Of a DNA stretch of 64,000 nucleotides, positions 48,463-57,117 are shown one piece after another (the stretch's first letter is position 1; each line of letters opens with the position of its first letter). The notes under the pieces were generated by a model. The model ran no database searches and was not told where the DNA came from. It saw only the letters and a program-made list of their open reading frames with translations. Both the position numbers and the translations under genes were made by a program. The stretch is from JASHPR01 sp963808705 (lineage in GTDB: Bacteria > Actinomycetota > Actinomycetes > Streptosporangiales > Streptosporangiaceae): contig CAWEHB010000016.1 of assembly GCA_963808705.1 (NCBI GenBank), forward strand, positions 310,001 through 374,000, read 5' to 3'.

Positions 48463-49536
48463 TCAGCGCGGATTCCACCCGGCCGCCTCGATCCGCGCGA
48501 TCTGTCCGACTCCCGCGACGGATGAGGCGCCGGCCAGGGCCATGGCGTGGCTCAGGTCGTCGGTGAGGCCGGTCAGCAGCGTGCGGACGCCGTCGGCGCC
48601 GTCCCAGGCGAGCGCCCACAGCGCCGGCAGGCCGAGGAACACCGCCCGGGCTCCGAGCGCCAGCGCCGCGAGGGCATCCTCCCCGGTGCGGATCCCGCCG
48701 TCGGCGTAGACCTCGCAGCCCTGGGCCGTCCCGGTGCCGCCCAGCGCAGCGGTCACCTCCGGGAGCGCGAGAGCCGAGGGCAGCGCGCCGTCAAGCTGCC
48801 GCCCGCCATGGTTGGACACGATCACCGCGGCGGCGCCGTGGGCCTGGCAGGCGGCCGCATCGTCGCCGCGGAGCACGCCCTTGACCACGACCGGCAGCCC
48901 GCCGCCGACCTCCCGCAGCCAGCCGATGTCGGCGAAGGTCAGGTCGGCCGCCTGGGACGCCGCGCCCCGGTCCTGCAGTGGCCCCAGGTTGGCCAGGAAG
49001 TCCTCATCGCTGACCACGCCGTCGTCGGAGTCCCTCCGCTTCCGCCCGACGACCGGGGTGTCCGCGGTCAGCACCAGGGCCGCCGCGCCGACCGCCGCGG
49101 CCCGCCGCACCAGGCCCGCGGTCAGGTCGCGGTCCCGCATCAGGTAGACCTGAAACCACCAGGCGCCATCCTCCGCGGCCACGGCGTCGGCCACGTCCTC
49201 GATCCGCCGGGTGCTCCTGGTGGAGAGCACGAACAACGCTCCCGCCCGGGCCGCCCCGGCCGCGGTGGCCACCTCGCCGTCGGGGTGCGCCAGGCCGTGA
49301 AAGCCGGTCGGTGCCACGCCAAGCGGGGTGGCGAACTGGGTGCCGAGCAGCCGGACGCCGGTGTCCACCGCGGACACGTCGCGCAGCACCCGGGGCGCCA
49401 TCCAGACCTTCCGCCAGGCTTTCTCGCTCGCGCGCCGGGTCCGCTCGCGTCCCGAGCCCCCGGCGTAGTAGTCGTAGACAGGACGGCGCAGCCGCTTTCG
49501 GGCGCGACGTTGCAGTTCCGCGGCGTCAGGGGTCAC
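48463..49536 (-). CDS. FMN-dependent alpha-hydroxy-acid oxidase/dehydrogenase
   Basis: A 357-residue TIM-barrel flavoprotein. Family markers are YDYYAGGSGRERTRR at the N-terminus, PLGVAPTGFHGLAHPDGEVA, the active-site SNHGGRQLDG and the phosphate site VYADGGIRTGEDALAAL. Substrates in the family include lactate, glycolate and mandelate; this one is not decidable. Starts at GTG 49536. Only 23 bases separate it from the divergent dodecin gene, which is itself a flavin-binding protein. Confidence 0.9.
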   Translation of the reverse strand: MTPDAAELQRRARKRLRRPVYDYYAGGSGRERTRRASEKAWRKVWMAPRVLRDVSAVDTGVRLLGTQFATPLGVAPTGFHGLAHPDGEVATAAGAARAGALFVLSTRSTRRIEDVADAVAAEDGAWWFQVYLMRDRDLTAGLVRRAAAVGAAALVLTADTPVVGRKRRDSDDGVVSDEDFLANLGPLQDRGAASQAADLTFADIGWLREVGGGLPVVVKGVLRGDDAAACQAHGAAAVIVSNHGGRQLDGALPSALALPEVTAALGGTGTAQGCEVYADGGIRTGEDALAALALGARAVFLGLPALWALAWDGADGVRTLLTGLTDDLSHAMALAGASSVAGVGQIARIEAAGWNPR

Positions 49537-49559
49537 GGATCACCAGTATGGAGGCATTG

Positions 49560-49772
49560 ATGAGCGACCGCACCTATCGCGTCACAGAGATCGTCGGCAC
49601 CTCGCCGGAGGGCGTGGAGCCGGCCATCCGCAGCGCGCTGCACCGCGCGGGGCAGACCCTGCGGCACCTCGACTGGTTCGAGGTAACCCAGATCCGCGGC
49701 CAGATCGTGGACGGCGAGGTCGCCCACTTCCAGGTCGGGCTCAAGGTCGGGTTCCGGCTCGAGGACGCCTGA
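49560..49772 (+). CDS. Dodecin family flavin-binding protein
   Basis: A 70-residue protein matching dodecin in length and pattern: YRVTEIVGTSPEGVEPAIRS, a flavin-stacking tryptophan in LDWFEVTQIRG and FQVGLKVGFRLED at the end. Dodecin forms a hollow dodecamer that stores riboflavin, FMN or CoA. GGAGG five bases before the ATG supports the start. The neighbouring FMN oxidase fits a flavin theme. A REP-like repeat begins four bases after the stop codon. Confidence 0.92.
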   Translation: MSDRTYRVTEIVGTSPEGVEPAIRSALHRAGQTLRHLDWFEVTQIRGQIVDGEVAHFQVGLKVGFRLEDA

Positions 49773-49775
49773 GCT

Positions 49776-49808
49776 GCCCGGGGGATAACCCCGGACCCCC
49801 AGACCGGG
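49776..49808. repeat. 33-bp dispersed repeat, copy 1
   Basis: This sequence is identical to 63859-63891. It contains the hairpin CCGGGG-GATAA-CCCCGG and starts just after the dodecin stop. Confidence 0.9.
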
Positions 49809-49909
49809 AGGCTTCGCCCCTACCCGAGCGAGCCAAAGGCCGCGGTGCCGCCTGGACTGATGAGCGAGGGAGCCTGCGACCGAGCGACGAGGGAAGGCGG
49901 CGCGCAAAA

Positions 49910-49959
49910 GCGGCCGGAGGCGAGCGAGGGAAAAAGGAGCGGCCGGAGGCGAGCGAGGG
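49910..49959. repeat. Two 21-bp direct repeats
   Basis: The 21-base sequence beginning gcggccggaggcgagcg occurs at 49910-49930 and 49939-49959 in a purine-rich gap between the dodecin and TldE genes. Shorter gcgagcgaggg-like units lie upstream at 49861-49895. Confidence 0.9.
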
Positions 49960-49968
49960 CCAAGGCAG

Positions 49969-51411
49969 TCAGCTGGCCTGGCTGACCGAGGACATGTTGA
50001 AGCCCGCCACGCGCAGCGGCGGCATGGCCGAGCGGCTGAAGTAATCGCTCCACTCCCGCGACAGGGCCGGGCCGGTGACGCCGGCTTCGGTGACCCGGCC
50101 CAGCATGGCGACCGGGCTCTCGTTGAACCTGAAGTTGTTCACCGCCCCGGTGACCTCGCCGTTCTCCACCAGGTAGACGCCGTCCCGGGTCAGGCCGGTG
50201 AGCAGCAGGGTCTGCGGGTCCACCTCCCGGATGTACCACAGGGAGGTCAGCAGCAGCCCGCGGCCGGTGCGCGCGACCATGTCGTCCAGCGACGCCGCCG
50301 CGCCGGGCGCGTCCAGGATCAGGTTGCCGATCGCCGGCGTCACCGCGAGCCCGGACAGCGCGGCCGAGTACCGGGTCTGGGCCAGCGCGGCCAGTTCGCC
50401 GCCGCGGATCCACTCGGTGGGGACGAGCGGCAGGCCGTTGTCGAATACCGAGGACTGGCGGGTGGAGGCGCGCGCGATCACGAACGGCGGGCACTGCAGG
50501 CCGGGCGCCTCAGGGTCGCTGCGCAGCGTGACCGGCAGGCTGGCGAGCCGTTCCCCGACCCGGGTACCGCCTCCGGGCCTGCTGAACACCGTCCGGCCGT
50601 CCGCCGCGTCCTTGCCCCCGGACGACCAGTACAGGTAGATGAGCAGGTCGGCGACGGCGGCCGGCGGCAGCAGCGCCTCGTAGCGCCCGGCGGGCAGCTC
50701 GACCCGCCGGGCCGCCCAGCCCAGCCGCCGCGCCAGTCCGGCCTCCAGCCCGGCCACGTCGATGTCGGTGAAGTCACGGGTCCCGGCGCCCGCCCAGGCC
50801 GAGCACGCCAGGTCGGCCGTTTTCGCGTTCAGCTCGACCTTCCCCGACGGCTGGTCGTGCCGCAGCCGCAGACCGCTGGAGCTGCCGAGGAACAGCGAGG
50901 TCATCGTGTGCTCCGCGAACCCGTACAGCCTCCGCCCGCCCGACGCCGCCACGCCGAACGCCTCGCCGAGCGCCCCGGCGAAGCCGCGCAGCACGCCGAT
51001 CTCGGTGCTGGCCGGCGGGTCGTCCCAGCCCGCGCCGCCAGACGCCGTCCCGGACCGACGCTCATCGGCCGGTCCGGGCAGCTCTTGCGCGTCCTCGGCC
51101 GGGGAACTCCCGGACGCCGCCTTCTCGGCCTCGGCCACGATGTCGCCGATCTGCTCGCCGCGGACCCCGGCCCGGGACACCACGCCGGCCCGGGCGGCCG
51201 TCCCGTCGCGGATGATCGCGATCACGGTGAGCCTGCGCGAGGTGGAGACGCCGTTCGTGGTGAGGGTATTGCCGGCCCAGCGCAGGTTCGCCTCCGACGC
51301 CTCCTCGGCGATCACGACGCAGTCGTCGCACGTCGCGGCCTGCAGCGCCCGCTCCACGGTGTCCTGCGGCGAGAACGGCGAGAACCCGGTCAACGGCGAG
51401 AACCCGGTCAC
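49969..51411 (-). CDS. TldE/PmbA-like metalloprotease partner
   Basis: A 480-residue PmbA/TldE-type protein, the non-catalytic partner in TldD/TldE. It opens with a duplicated TGFSP(L/F) segment. NLRWAGNTLTTNGVSTSRR, ALAQTRYSAALSGLAVTPAIGNL and the C-terminal REVDPQTLLLTGLTRDGVYLVENGEV are typical of the fold. It lacks the HExxxH motif. The GTG at 51411 overlaps the tldD stop as GTGA, so both subunits are made together. In E. coli the pair trims microcin peptides and unfolded proteins. Confidence 0.88.
   Translation of the reverse strand: MTGFSPLTGFSPFSPQDTVERALQAATCDDCVVIAEEASEANLRWAGNTLTTNGVSTSRRLTVIAIIRDGTAARAGVVSRAGVRGEQIGDIVAEAEKAASGSSPAEDAQELPGPADERRSGTASGGAGWDDPPASTEIGVLRGFAGALGEAFGVAASGGRRLYGFAEHTMTSLFLGSSSGLRLRHDQPSGKVELNAKTADLACSAWAGAGTRDFTDIDVAGLEAGLARRLGWAARRVELPAGRYEALLPPAAVADLLIYLYWSSGGKDAADGRTVFSRPGGGTRVGERLASLPVTLRSDPEAPGLQCPPFVIARASTRQSSVFDNGLPLVPTEWIRGGELAALAQTRYSAALSGLAVTPAIGNLILDAPGAAASLDDMVARTGRGLLLTSLWYIREVDPQTLLLTGLTRDGVYLVENGEVTGAVNNFRFNESPVAMLGRVTEAGVTGPALSREWSDYFSRSAMPPLRVAGFNMSSVSQAS
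51374..51409. repeat. 18-bp tandem duplication at the TldE start
   Basis: aacggcgagaacccggtc occurs twice in a row, exact, and encodes the repeated TGFSP(L/F) on the minus strand. Confidence 0.95.
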
Positions 51412-52979
51412 GGCGCCGCCTCCTGCGCGGTGTTCAGTATCCGGATCCCCCGCACGAGCACGGCGGGACAGCCGTGGCTGACCGGCGCGACCTGGCTGGG
51501 CTGGCCCTTGCCGCAGTTGAACGCCCCGCCGAGCACGTAGCTCTGCGGCCCGCCGACCGCCTCCATCGAGTTCCAGAAGTCGGTGGTCGTGGCCTGGTAA
51601 GCGACGTCCCGGAGCTGGCCGGCCAGCCGGCCGCCGGAGATCTTGAAGAACCGCTGGCCGGTGAACTGGAAGTTGTATCGCTGCATGTCGATCGACCAGC
51701 TCTTGTCGCCGACTATGTAGATCCCGTGCTCCACGCCGGCGATCAGGCCGGCGGTGGACGGGCCGCTGGAGGCGGGCTGCAGCGAGACGTTCGCCATCCG
51801 CTGGATCGGCATATGCCCGGGCGAGTCGGCGAACGCGCACCCGTTCGAGCGGCCGCCCTGGACCCGGGCCATCCGCCGGTCCAGCTGGAATCCGGTCAGC
51901 ACCCCGCCGGTGATCAGGTCCCAGGACTGCGCGGCGACCCCCTCGTCGTCGTACCCGACCGTGGCCAGGCCGTGCTCGGCCGTCCGGTCCCCGGTGACGT
52001 GCATCAGCGGCGAGCCGTACTGCAGGCGGCCCAGCTTGTCCGGGGTGGCGAAGGAGGTTCCCGCGTAGGCGGCCTCGTAGCCGAGGGCCCGGTCCAGCTC
52101 GGTGGCGTGCCCGATCGACTCGTGGATCGTCAGCCACAGATTCGAGGGGTCGACGACCAGGTCGTACCGGCCGGCCTGGACCGGGGGCGCGGCCAGCTTG
52201 CCGGCCAGCAGCTCCGGCAGCTCCGCGAGCTCGGCGGCGAAGTCCCAGGCCCCGTCCCCCTCCGCCGTCCCGTCCAGGAACTCATAGCCACGCCCGGCCG
52301 GGGGGGCCAGGGTGCGCATGGTCTCGAACCTGCCGTCGGCCGTGACGGCGACGGCGGTCACGCTCGGGTGCAGCCGTATCCGTTGCTGGGTCGTGGTGGT
52401 GGCCCCGTCGGAATAGAACTTGCACTCCTTGACCTGCAGCAGCGACGCGTCCACGTGGTCGATCCCGGAGCGGGCCAGCAGGCCGGAACTCCACCCGGCC
52501 AGCAGCGCGATCTTGTCGGCGACGCCGACGCGCAACGGGTCCACCTGGTAGGCGGATATCCAGCTGACCTCGCCGTGCGCGGGCTCGGCGGCCAACTCGA
52601 TCCGGTCGGTGTTGACGGCGGCCGCCACCCGGGCGACGTCGACGGCCGCCGCAGCCGCCCGCGCCGCCGCGTCCGCGGTGAGGTCGGCGGCCGAGGCGAA
52701 CCCCCAGGTCCCGTCGACCACCACCCGGACGGCTAGGCCCAGGTCGTCGGTGTCGTAAAGGGTCTCCAGGACGGCGTCGGACAGGCCGATCTGCTGGCCC
52801 CTGATCCGCTCGGCGCGGAAGTCCGCGTGCTCGGCGCCCAGGTCGGCGGCCCGCTGCAGGGCGGCGTCCGCCAGCTGCCGCAGCGGGTGCGAGGTGAACT
52901 CCGGGTCGATCGGCGTAGATGCCTGGTCCCCACTATCTCGCACGACAGGCCAATCTATCCTGTGCATCTGATCTGCCAT
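51408..52979 (-). CDS. TldD-like zinc metalloprotease
   Basis: A 523-residue TldD-type protein. The zinc site HESIGHATELDRALGYE (HExxxH near 284) is intact, and GGAFNCGKGQPSQVAP supplies the usual cysteine ligand. GVLTGFQLDRRMA and GRSNGCAF are family markers. With TldE it forms a heterodimer that cleaves small peptides. No precursor peptide gene or RiPP enzyme is visible nearby, so its substrate is unknown. ATG at 52979; a second ATG at 52967 is possible. Confidence 0.92.
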   Translation of the reverse strand: MADQMHRIDWPVVRDSGDQASTPIDPEFTSHPLRQLADAALQRAADLGAEHADFRAERIRGQQIGLSDAVLETLYDTDDLGLAVRVVVDGTWGFASAADLTADAAARAAAAAVDVARVAAAVNTDRIELAAEPAHGEVSWISAYQVDPLRVGVADKIALLAGWSSGLLARSGIDHVDASLLQVKECKFYSDGATTTTQQRIRLHPSVTAVAVTADGRFETMRTLAPPAGRGYEFLDGTAEGDGAWDFAAELAELPELLAGKLAAPPVQAGRYDLVVDPSNLWLTIHESIGHATELDRALGYEAAYAGTSFATPDKLGRLQYGSPLMHVTGDRTAEHGLATVGYDDEGVAAQSWDLITGGVLTGFQLDRRMARVQGGRSNGCAFADSPGHMPIQRMANVSLQPASSGPSTAGLIAGVEHGIYIVGDKSWSIDMQRYNFQFTGQRFFKISGGRLAGQLRDVAYQATTTDFWNSMEAVGGPQSYVLGGAFNCGKGQPSQVAPVSHGCPAVLVRGIRILNTAQEAAP

Positions 52980-53002
52980 CCAGACCTGCGGAGGAACCCG
53001 AG

Positions 53003-53707
53003 ATGAGCCGATCCGTCCTCGTCACCGGCGGGAACCGGGGAATAGGCCTGGCCATCGCCCGGCGGCTGGCGGCCGGCGGGGACAAAGTCACGATCACCTC
53101 CCGCTCGGGCGAGGCCGTCGACGGACTGGCGGTGGCCCGGTGCGACGTGCGCGACAGCGCCGCGGTCGACGAGGCGTTCACCGCGGCCGAGGCGGCGCAT
53201 GGCCCGGTCGAGGTGCTGGTGGCCAACGCCGGGATCACCCGGGACCAGTTGCTCGCGCTGATGAGCGAGGACGACTTCGCCGCGGTGCTCGACACCAACC
53301 TGACCGGCGCCTACCGGGTGGCCAAGCGCGCCGTCCGCGGCATGATCCGGATGCGGCGGGGCCGGATGGTGTTCATCTCCTCGGTCGTGGGCCTGCTCGG
53401 CTCGGGCGGCCAGGCCAACTACGCGGCCGCCAAGGCCGGGCTGGTGGGGCTGGCCCGGTCCCTGGCCCGCGAGCTGGGCAGCCGGTCGATCACGGCCAAC
53501 GTGGTGGCGCCCGGGTTTGTCGACACGGACATGACCGCGGCGCTGCCCGAGGACCGGCGGGCAGCGATCCTGGCCAGCGTCCCGCTCGGCCGCCTCGCGT
53601 CGGCGGACGAGGTCGCCGCGGCGGTCGCGTTCCTGGCCTCGCCCGACGCCGGGTACATCACCGGGGCCGTCATCCCGGTGGACGGCGGCCTGGGCATGGG
53701 TCACTGA
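53003..53707 (+). CDS. fabG: 3-oxoacyl-ACP reductase FabG
   Basis: A 234-residue short-chain dehydrogenase. VLVTGGNRGIGLAIARRLA is the NADPH loop; the catalytic set is in VFISSVVGLLGSGGQANYAAAKAGL; VAPGFVDTDMT and AVIPVDGGLGMGH close the fold. It reduces 3-oxoacyl-ACP in FAS-II. The fabG-inhA order is the same as in Mycobacterium mabA-inhA. GGAGGA at 52990-52995 precedes the ATG. Confidence 0.93.
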   Translation: MSRSVLVTGGNRGIGLAIARRLAAGGDKVTITSRSGEAVDGLAVARCDVRDSAAVDEAFTAAEAAHGPVEVLVANAGITRDQLLALMSEDDFAAVLDTNLTGAYRVAKRAVRGMIRMRRGRMVFISSVVGLLGSGGQANYAAAKAGLVGLARSLARELGSRSITANVVAPGFVDTDMTAALPEDRRAAILASVPLGRLASADEVAAAVAFLASPDAGYITGAVIPVDGGLGMGH

Positions 53708-53742
53708 CATCCGGCCAGCAGGCCACGGCGAAGGGCAGCGCG

Positions 53743-54507
53743 ATGGGAATCCTGAACGGCAAGCGGGTGCTGGTGACCGGCGTGCTCACCGATGCGTCGA
53801 TCGCCTTCCACGTGGCCCGGATCGCGCAGCAGGAGGGCGCGACGGTGGTGCTGACCGGGTTCGGGCGGCTCAGCTTGGTGCAGCGGATCGCCCGTCGGCT
53901 GCCGGACCCGCCCCCGGTTCTCGAGCTGGACGTGACCGATCCGGGCCAGCTCGCGTCGCTGGCCGACCGGGTGTCCGAGCACGTCAACGGGCTGGACGGG
54001 GTGGTGCACAGCATCGGCAACGCGCCGCAGTCCGCGCTGGGCGGCAACTTCCTGCACACTCCGTGGGAGGACGTGGCCAGCGCGGTGCATATCTCCACGT
54101 ACTCGCTGCAGGCCCTGGCCGTAGCGACGCTGCCGCTGATGAGCGCGGGTGGCGCGATCGTGGGGCTGGACTTCGACGCCAGCCGGGCCTGGCCGGGCTA
54201 TGACTGGATGGGCGTGGCCAAGGCCGGCCTGGAGTCCTGCGCCCGCTACCTGGCCCGCGATCTCGGTCCCCGCGGGATCCGGGTGAACCTGATGTCCGCG
54301 GGCCCCCTGAAGACCATCGCCGCGAGAAGCATTCCCGGATTCGACGAGCTCGCGGAACCGTGGGGAGACAGGGCCCCGCTCGGGTGGGACACCTCCGACC
54401 CCGAGCCCGCGGCGCGGGGCTGCGTGGCGCTGCTGTCCGACTGGTTCCCCGCCACGACGGGCGAGATCGTGCACGTGGACGGCGGCGCGCACGCGATCGG
54501 CGGCTGA
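53743..54507 (+). CDS. inhA: NADH-dependent enoyl-ACP reductase (InhA/FabI)
   Basis: A 254-residue enoyl-ACP reductase. GILNGKRVLVTGVLTDASIA matches the InhA NAD-binding opening, GVVHSIGNAPQSALGG follows, and the catalytic Tyr/Lys pair is in GYDWMGVAKAGLESCARYLA. It ends FPATTGEIVHVDGGAHAIGG. It performs the last step of FAS-II elongation and lies 35 bases after fabG. The ferrochelatase gene often found next in actinobacteria is not here. Confidence 0.93.
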   Translation: MGILNGKRVLVTGVLTDASIAFHVARIAQQEGATVVLTGFGRLSLVQRIARRLPDPPPVLELDVTDPGQLASLADRVSEHVNGLDGVVHSIGNAPQSALGGNFLHTPWEDVASAVHISTYSLQALAVATLPLMSAGGAIVGLDFDASRAWPGYDWMGVAKAGLESCARYLARDLGPRGIRVNLMSAGPLKTIAARSIPGFDELAEPWGDRAPLGWDTSDPEPAARGCVALLSDWFPATTGEIVHVDGGAHAIGG

Positions 54508-55059
54508 CCGGACCGGCCGGGCGGGCCGGCCGCCGGGCGTGATCTTGCGGGGCCGTGCGCGGCGAAGTCTGGCACGTCGGGCCGGCCCGCGCATCAGGTT
54601 TTCGGGCGGCCGGACCGCTCTAGCACGCGTCGTGCCCGCTAGAGGAACGTTTGCCCTATTCGTAGTAAGCCGGTAATACCGGCGTAACACCGACGTGGTG
54701 GCCGGCAGGGCCAGCTATGGCCTGCGACGACATCGATAGGAAGTTGTGACATTTACTGCTGGAATCTAGCTGATCAGTGAAACTACGCTCGGACCGAACC
54801 GTAGCCGGGACAAAGGTGTCGCTGGCGCGCGGCAGCCATGCTGGGGCGCGGATCGATACGCCGGGGCGGGCTGGCAGAGAGGCGGCGAGCGGGTGACACG
54901 GTCAAGGTCACGCGAAGCCGACCGCAGCGGCTCGCAGCGGCGGGCCCGGACGACCTGGGATGTTGCGGGTTGGCCCGCGCGCGAACGGGTAATCGGAGCG
55001 CCTGGGCAGGAACCGGCATGGCATCACGCGCGCGCACGCGCGACAACGAAGGAGCACAC
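54508..55059. other. Long intergenic region with palindromes upstream of the peptide uptake operon
   Basis: No convincing gene. GCCGGTA-A-TACCGGC (54669-54683) is a perfect 7-bp-arm palindrome, and GCACG-CGT-CGTGC (54623-54635) lies 33 bases before it, inside a CTAG-flanked segment. TTGTGA (54744-54749) and TAGCTG (54767-54772) are 17 bases apart and could be a promoter. An alternating purine-pyrimidine run (about 55026-55042) precedes the ribosome site. Confidence 0.45.
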
Positions 55060-56931
55060 ATGAACCTATGGAGACGTAAGCTGCGCCTCGCGGCGGTGGC
55101 CGGGGTGGCCGCGGTCGCGGTGGTGGCTGCGGGCTGCAGTTCCAGCAGCTCCAGCAGCCCGAGTACTTCCTCGAGCGGCACGGCGGTCAAGGGCGGGACG
55201 GCGACGTTCGCGCTGCCGCCGGGCACCACGGACACCTTTATCTTCCCGTTCTACGCGATCACCAACGCCAGCGTGTACGACGACGAGGAGTTCCAGTGGC
55301 TGATGTACCGGCCGCTGTACATGTTCGGCAACAACACCAACACCGACGTCAGCATCAACTACAAGCTGTCGCCCGCCAACCAGCCGGTGTACTCCAACGG
55401 CGGCAAGACCGTGACCGTCACCATGAAGGGCTGGAAGTGGTCCAACGGCGAGCCCGTCAACGCCGACTCCGTGCTCTTCTTCCTGAATATGGCGTTCGCC
55501 GAGAAGACGAACTGGTACGCCTACGCGCCCGGCCTGCTGCCGGACAACGTCGTGTCCGCCTCGGCCAGCGGGAACACGCTCACGATGCAGCTCAACAAGG
55601 CCTACTCCAGCACCTGGTTCACCTACAACCAGCTGGCCGAGCTCAACCCGATGCCGCTGTCCTGGGACGTCACCAGCCTGGGCGCGAAGCCGGGTAGCGG
55701 CGGATGCACCACCGACACCGCGGCCGACGGCTGGGCGAAGTGCAAGGCGGTCTACACGTTCCTGACCGCCCAGTCGAAGATCTCCTCGACCTACGCCACC
55801 AGCCCGCTCTGGTCGGTGGTCGACGGCCCGTGGAAGCTCTCCTACTACAGCACGACCGGCAACGTCACGTTCGTGCCGAACACGGCGTACTCTGGCAGCC
55901 CGAAGCCGCAGCTGTCGGAATTCAAGCTGGTGCCGTACACCGACGACACGACCGAGTACACCGCGCTGAAGGCCGGGCAGGTCAACATCGGCTACGTCCC
56001 CTCGGCGGACCTGCCGCCGAAGCCGGCGAACTCGGCCCTGCCGGCGACCAACCCGCTGGGCAGCAGCAGCTACAATCTGCAGCCGTTCTACTCGTTCGGC
56101 ATCTTCTACGCCCAGCCCAACTTCAACAACCCGACGGTGGGCTACATGGTCCGGCAGCTCTATATGCGCCAGGCCCTGCAGGAGGTCATGGACCAGCCCG
56201 GCATCATCAAGGCGATCTTCCGCGGGTACGCCCTCCCGACCTCGGGGCCGGCCCCGAACGCGCCGCCCGGGAACCAGTGGATACCTTCCATCCAGACCGA
56301 GAACAGCAGCCAGGGCCCGTACCCGTTCAACGTCGCCAAGGCGAAGTCGGCGCTGGAGAGCCACGGCTGGTCCGAGGTGGGCGGCGTGATGACCTGCCAG
56401 GACCCGGCCAAGTGCGGCGCCGGCATCACCAAGGGCCAGCAGGCGAAGTTCACATTCGTCTACGCGACCGGCCAGGCCTCGCTCACGGCGATGTGGGAGG
56501 CGTACAAGTCTGACGCCAGCACCGCCGGCATCGACATCAACCTGGTCGGGGAGACGTTCACCTCGATCATCGGCCAGAGCGCGCCGTGCTCGCCGATGAG
56601 CTCGAAGTGCAACATACAGGTGTTCGCCTTCGGCGGCTGGGACTTCGACGGCCCGGGCTTCGAGCCGACCGGCGAGCCGCTGTTCGCGACCGGCGCGGGG
56701 TCGAACTCCGGCAACTACTCCGACCCGACGATGGACAACCTGATCACCGCGACGCACACCAGCAACAGCCCGTCCATCTTCAGTCAGTACGCCACCTACG
56801 GGGCGCAGCAGCTGCCGTTCATCTGGAACCCGAACGAGTACACGATCCAGGCGGTCAGCAGCGACCTGCACGGCGTCACCTTCAACGCGCTCTACACCCT
56901 GCTTCCCGAGTACTGGTACTTCACCAAGTAG
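55060..56931 (+). CDS. ABC transporter substrate-binding lipoprotein, peptide/oligopeptide type
   Basis: A 623-residue lipoprotein of the DppA/OppA class (SBP family 5). The signal has a basic MNLWRRKLRL start and lipobox VVAAGC, then a long Ser-rich linker. VTVTMKGWKWSNGEPVNADS is the family 5 marker, and MRQALQEVMDQPGIIKAIFR follows. It carries peptides, nickel or sugars in the family; ligand unknown. GAAGGAG at 55048-55054 supports the ATG. A strong hairpin separates it from the permease genes. Confidence 0.92.
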   Translation: MNLWRRKLRLAAVAGVAAVAVVAAGCSSSSSSSPSTSSSGTAVKGGTATFALPPGTTDTFIFPFYAITNASVYDDEEFQWLMYRPLYMFGNNTNTDVSINYKLSPANQPVYSNGGKTVTVTMKGWKWSNGEPVNADSVLFFLNMAFAEKTNWYAYAPGLLPDNVVSASASGNTLTMQLNKAYSSTWFTYNQLAELNPMPLSWDVTSLGAKPGSGGCTTDTAADGWAKCKAVYTFLTAQSKISSTYATSPLWSVVDGPWKLSYYSTTGNVTFVPNTAYSGSPKPQLSEFKLVPYTDDTTEYTALKAGQVNIGYVPSADLPPKPANSALPATNPLGSSSYNLQPFYSFGIFYAQPNFNNPTVGYMVRQLYMRQALQEVMDQPGIIKAIFRGYALPTSGPAPNAPPGNQWIPSIQTENSSQGPYPFNVAKAKSALESHGWSEVGGVMTCQDPAKCGAGITKGQQAKFTFVYATGQASLTAMWEAYKSDASTAGIDINLVGETFTSIIGQSAPCSPMSSKCNIQVFAFGGWDFDGPGFEPTGEPLFATGAGSNSGNYSDPTMDNLITATHTSNSPSIFSQYATYGAQQLPFIWNPNEYTIQAVSSDLHGVTFNALYTLLPEYWYFTK

Positions 56932-56964
56932 CCGGGAAGTAGTAAGGCAGTAGTTAGGAGGCCT

Positions 56965-57007
56965 TGGCCGCCGTCCCGCCCGCAAGACGCGGGCGGGACG
57001 GCGGCCA
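56965..57007 (+). terminator. Very strong hairpin after the peptide-binding-protein gene
   Basis: A perfect 19-bp stem (56965-56983 with 56989-57007) with the loop AAGAC lies 33 bases after the stop codon. It would end or stabilise most transcripts and let fewer reach the permease and ATPase genes. Confidence 0.75.
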
Positions 57008-57057
57008 CTGGCGGAATGCATGCGGCAGTGAGACGCTGGCCGGAACGGGAGGAACTC

Positions 57058-57117
57058 ATGACACCATGGCGCGGCGCGGGCGGTGACCGGCCCGCAGGCG
57101 GGGCGGTGGCGCGATGA
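57058..57117 (+). CDS. 19-residue leader peptide coupled to the permease
   Basis: A short frame with a strong ribosome site (GGGAGGAAC, 57047-57055) starts at ATG 57058 and stops with TGA at 57115-57117, overlapping the permease ATG as ATGA. The peptide (MTPWRGAGGDRPAGGAVAR) has no recognisable function. It probably serves to load ribosomes for the permease, which has no clear ribosome site of its own. Confidence 0.4.
   Translation: MTPWRGAGGDRPAGGAVAR

Noticed and set aside
48463..49536. Mycofactocin dehydrogenase MftD
   Set aside because: The FMN hydroxyacid oxidase motifs are generic and no mycofactocin genes are nearby.
54783..55235. Minus-strand gene of 150 codons
   Set aside because: It overlaps the promoter and signal peptide of the peptide-binding lipoprotein and has low-complexity sequence without a ribosome site.
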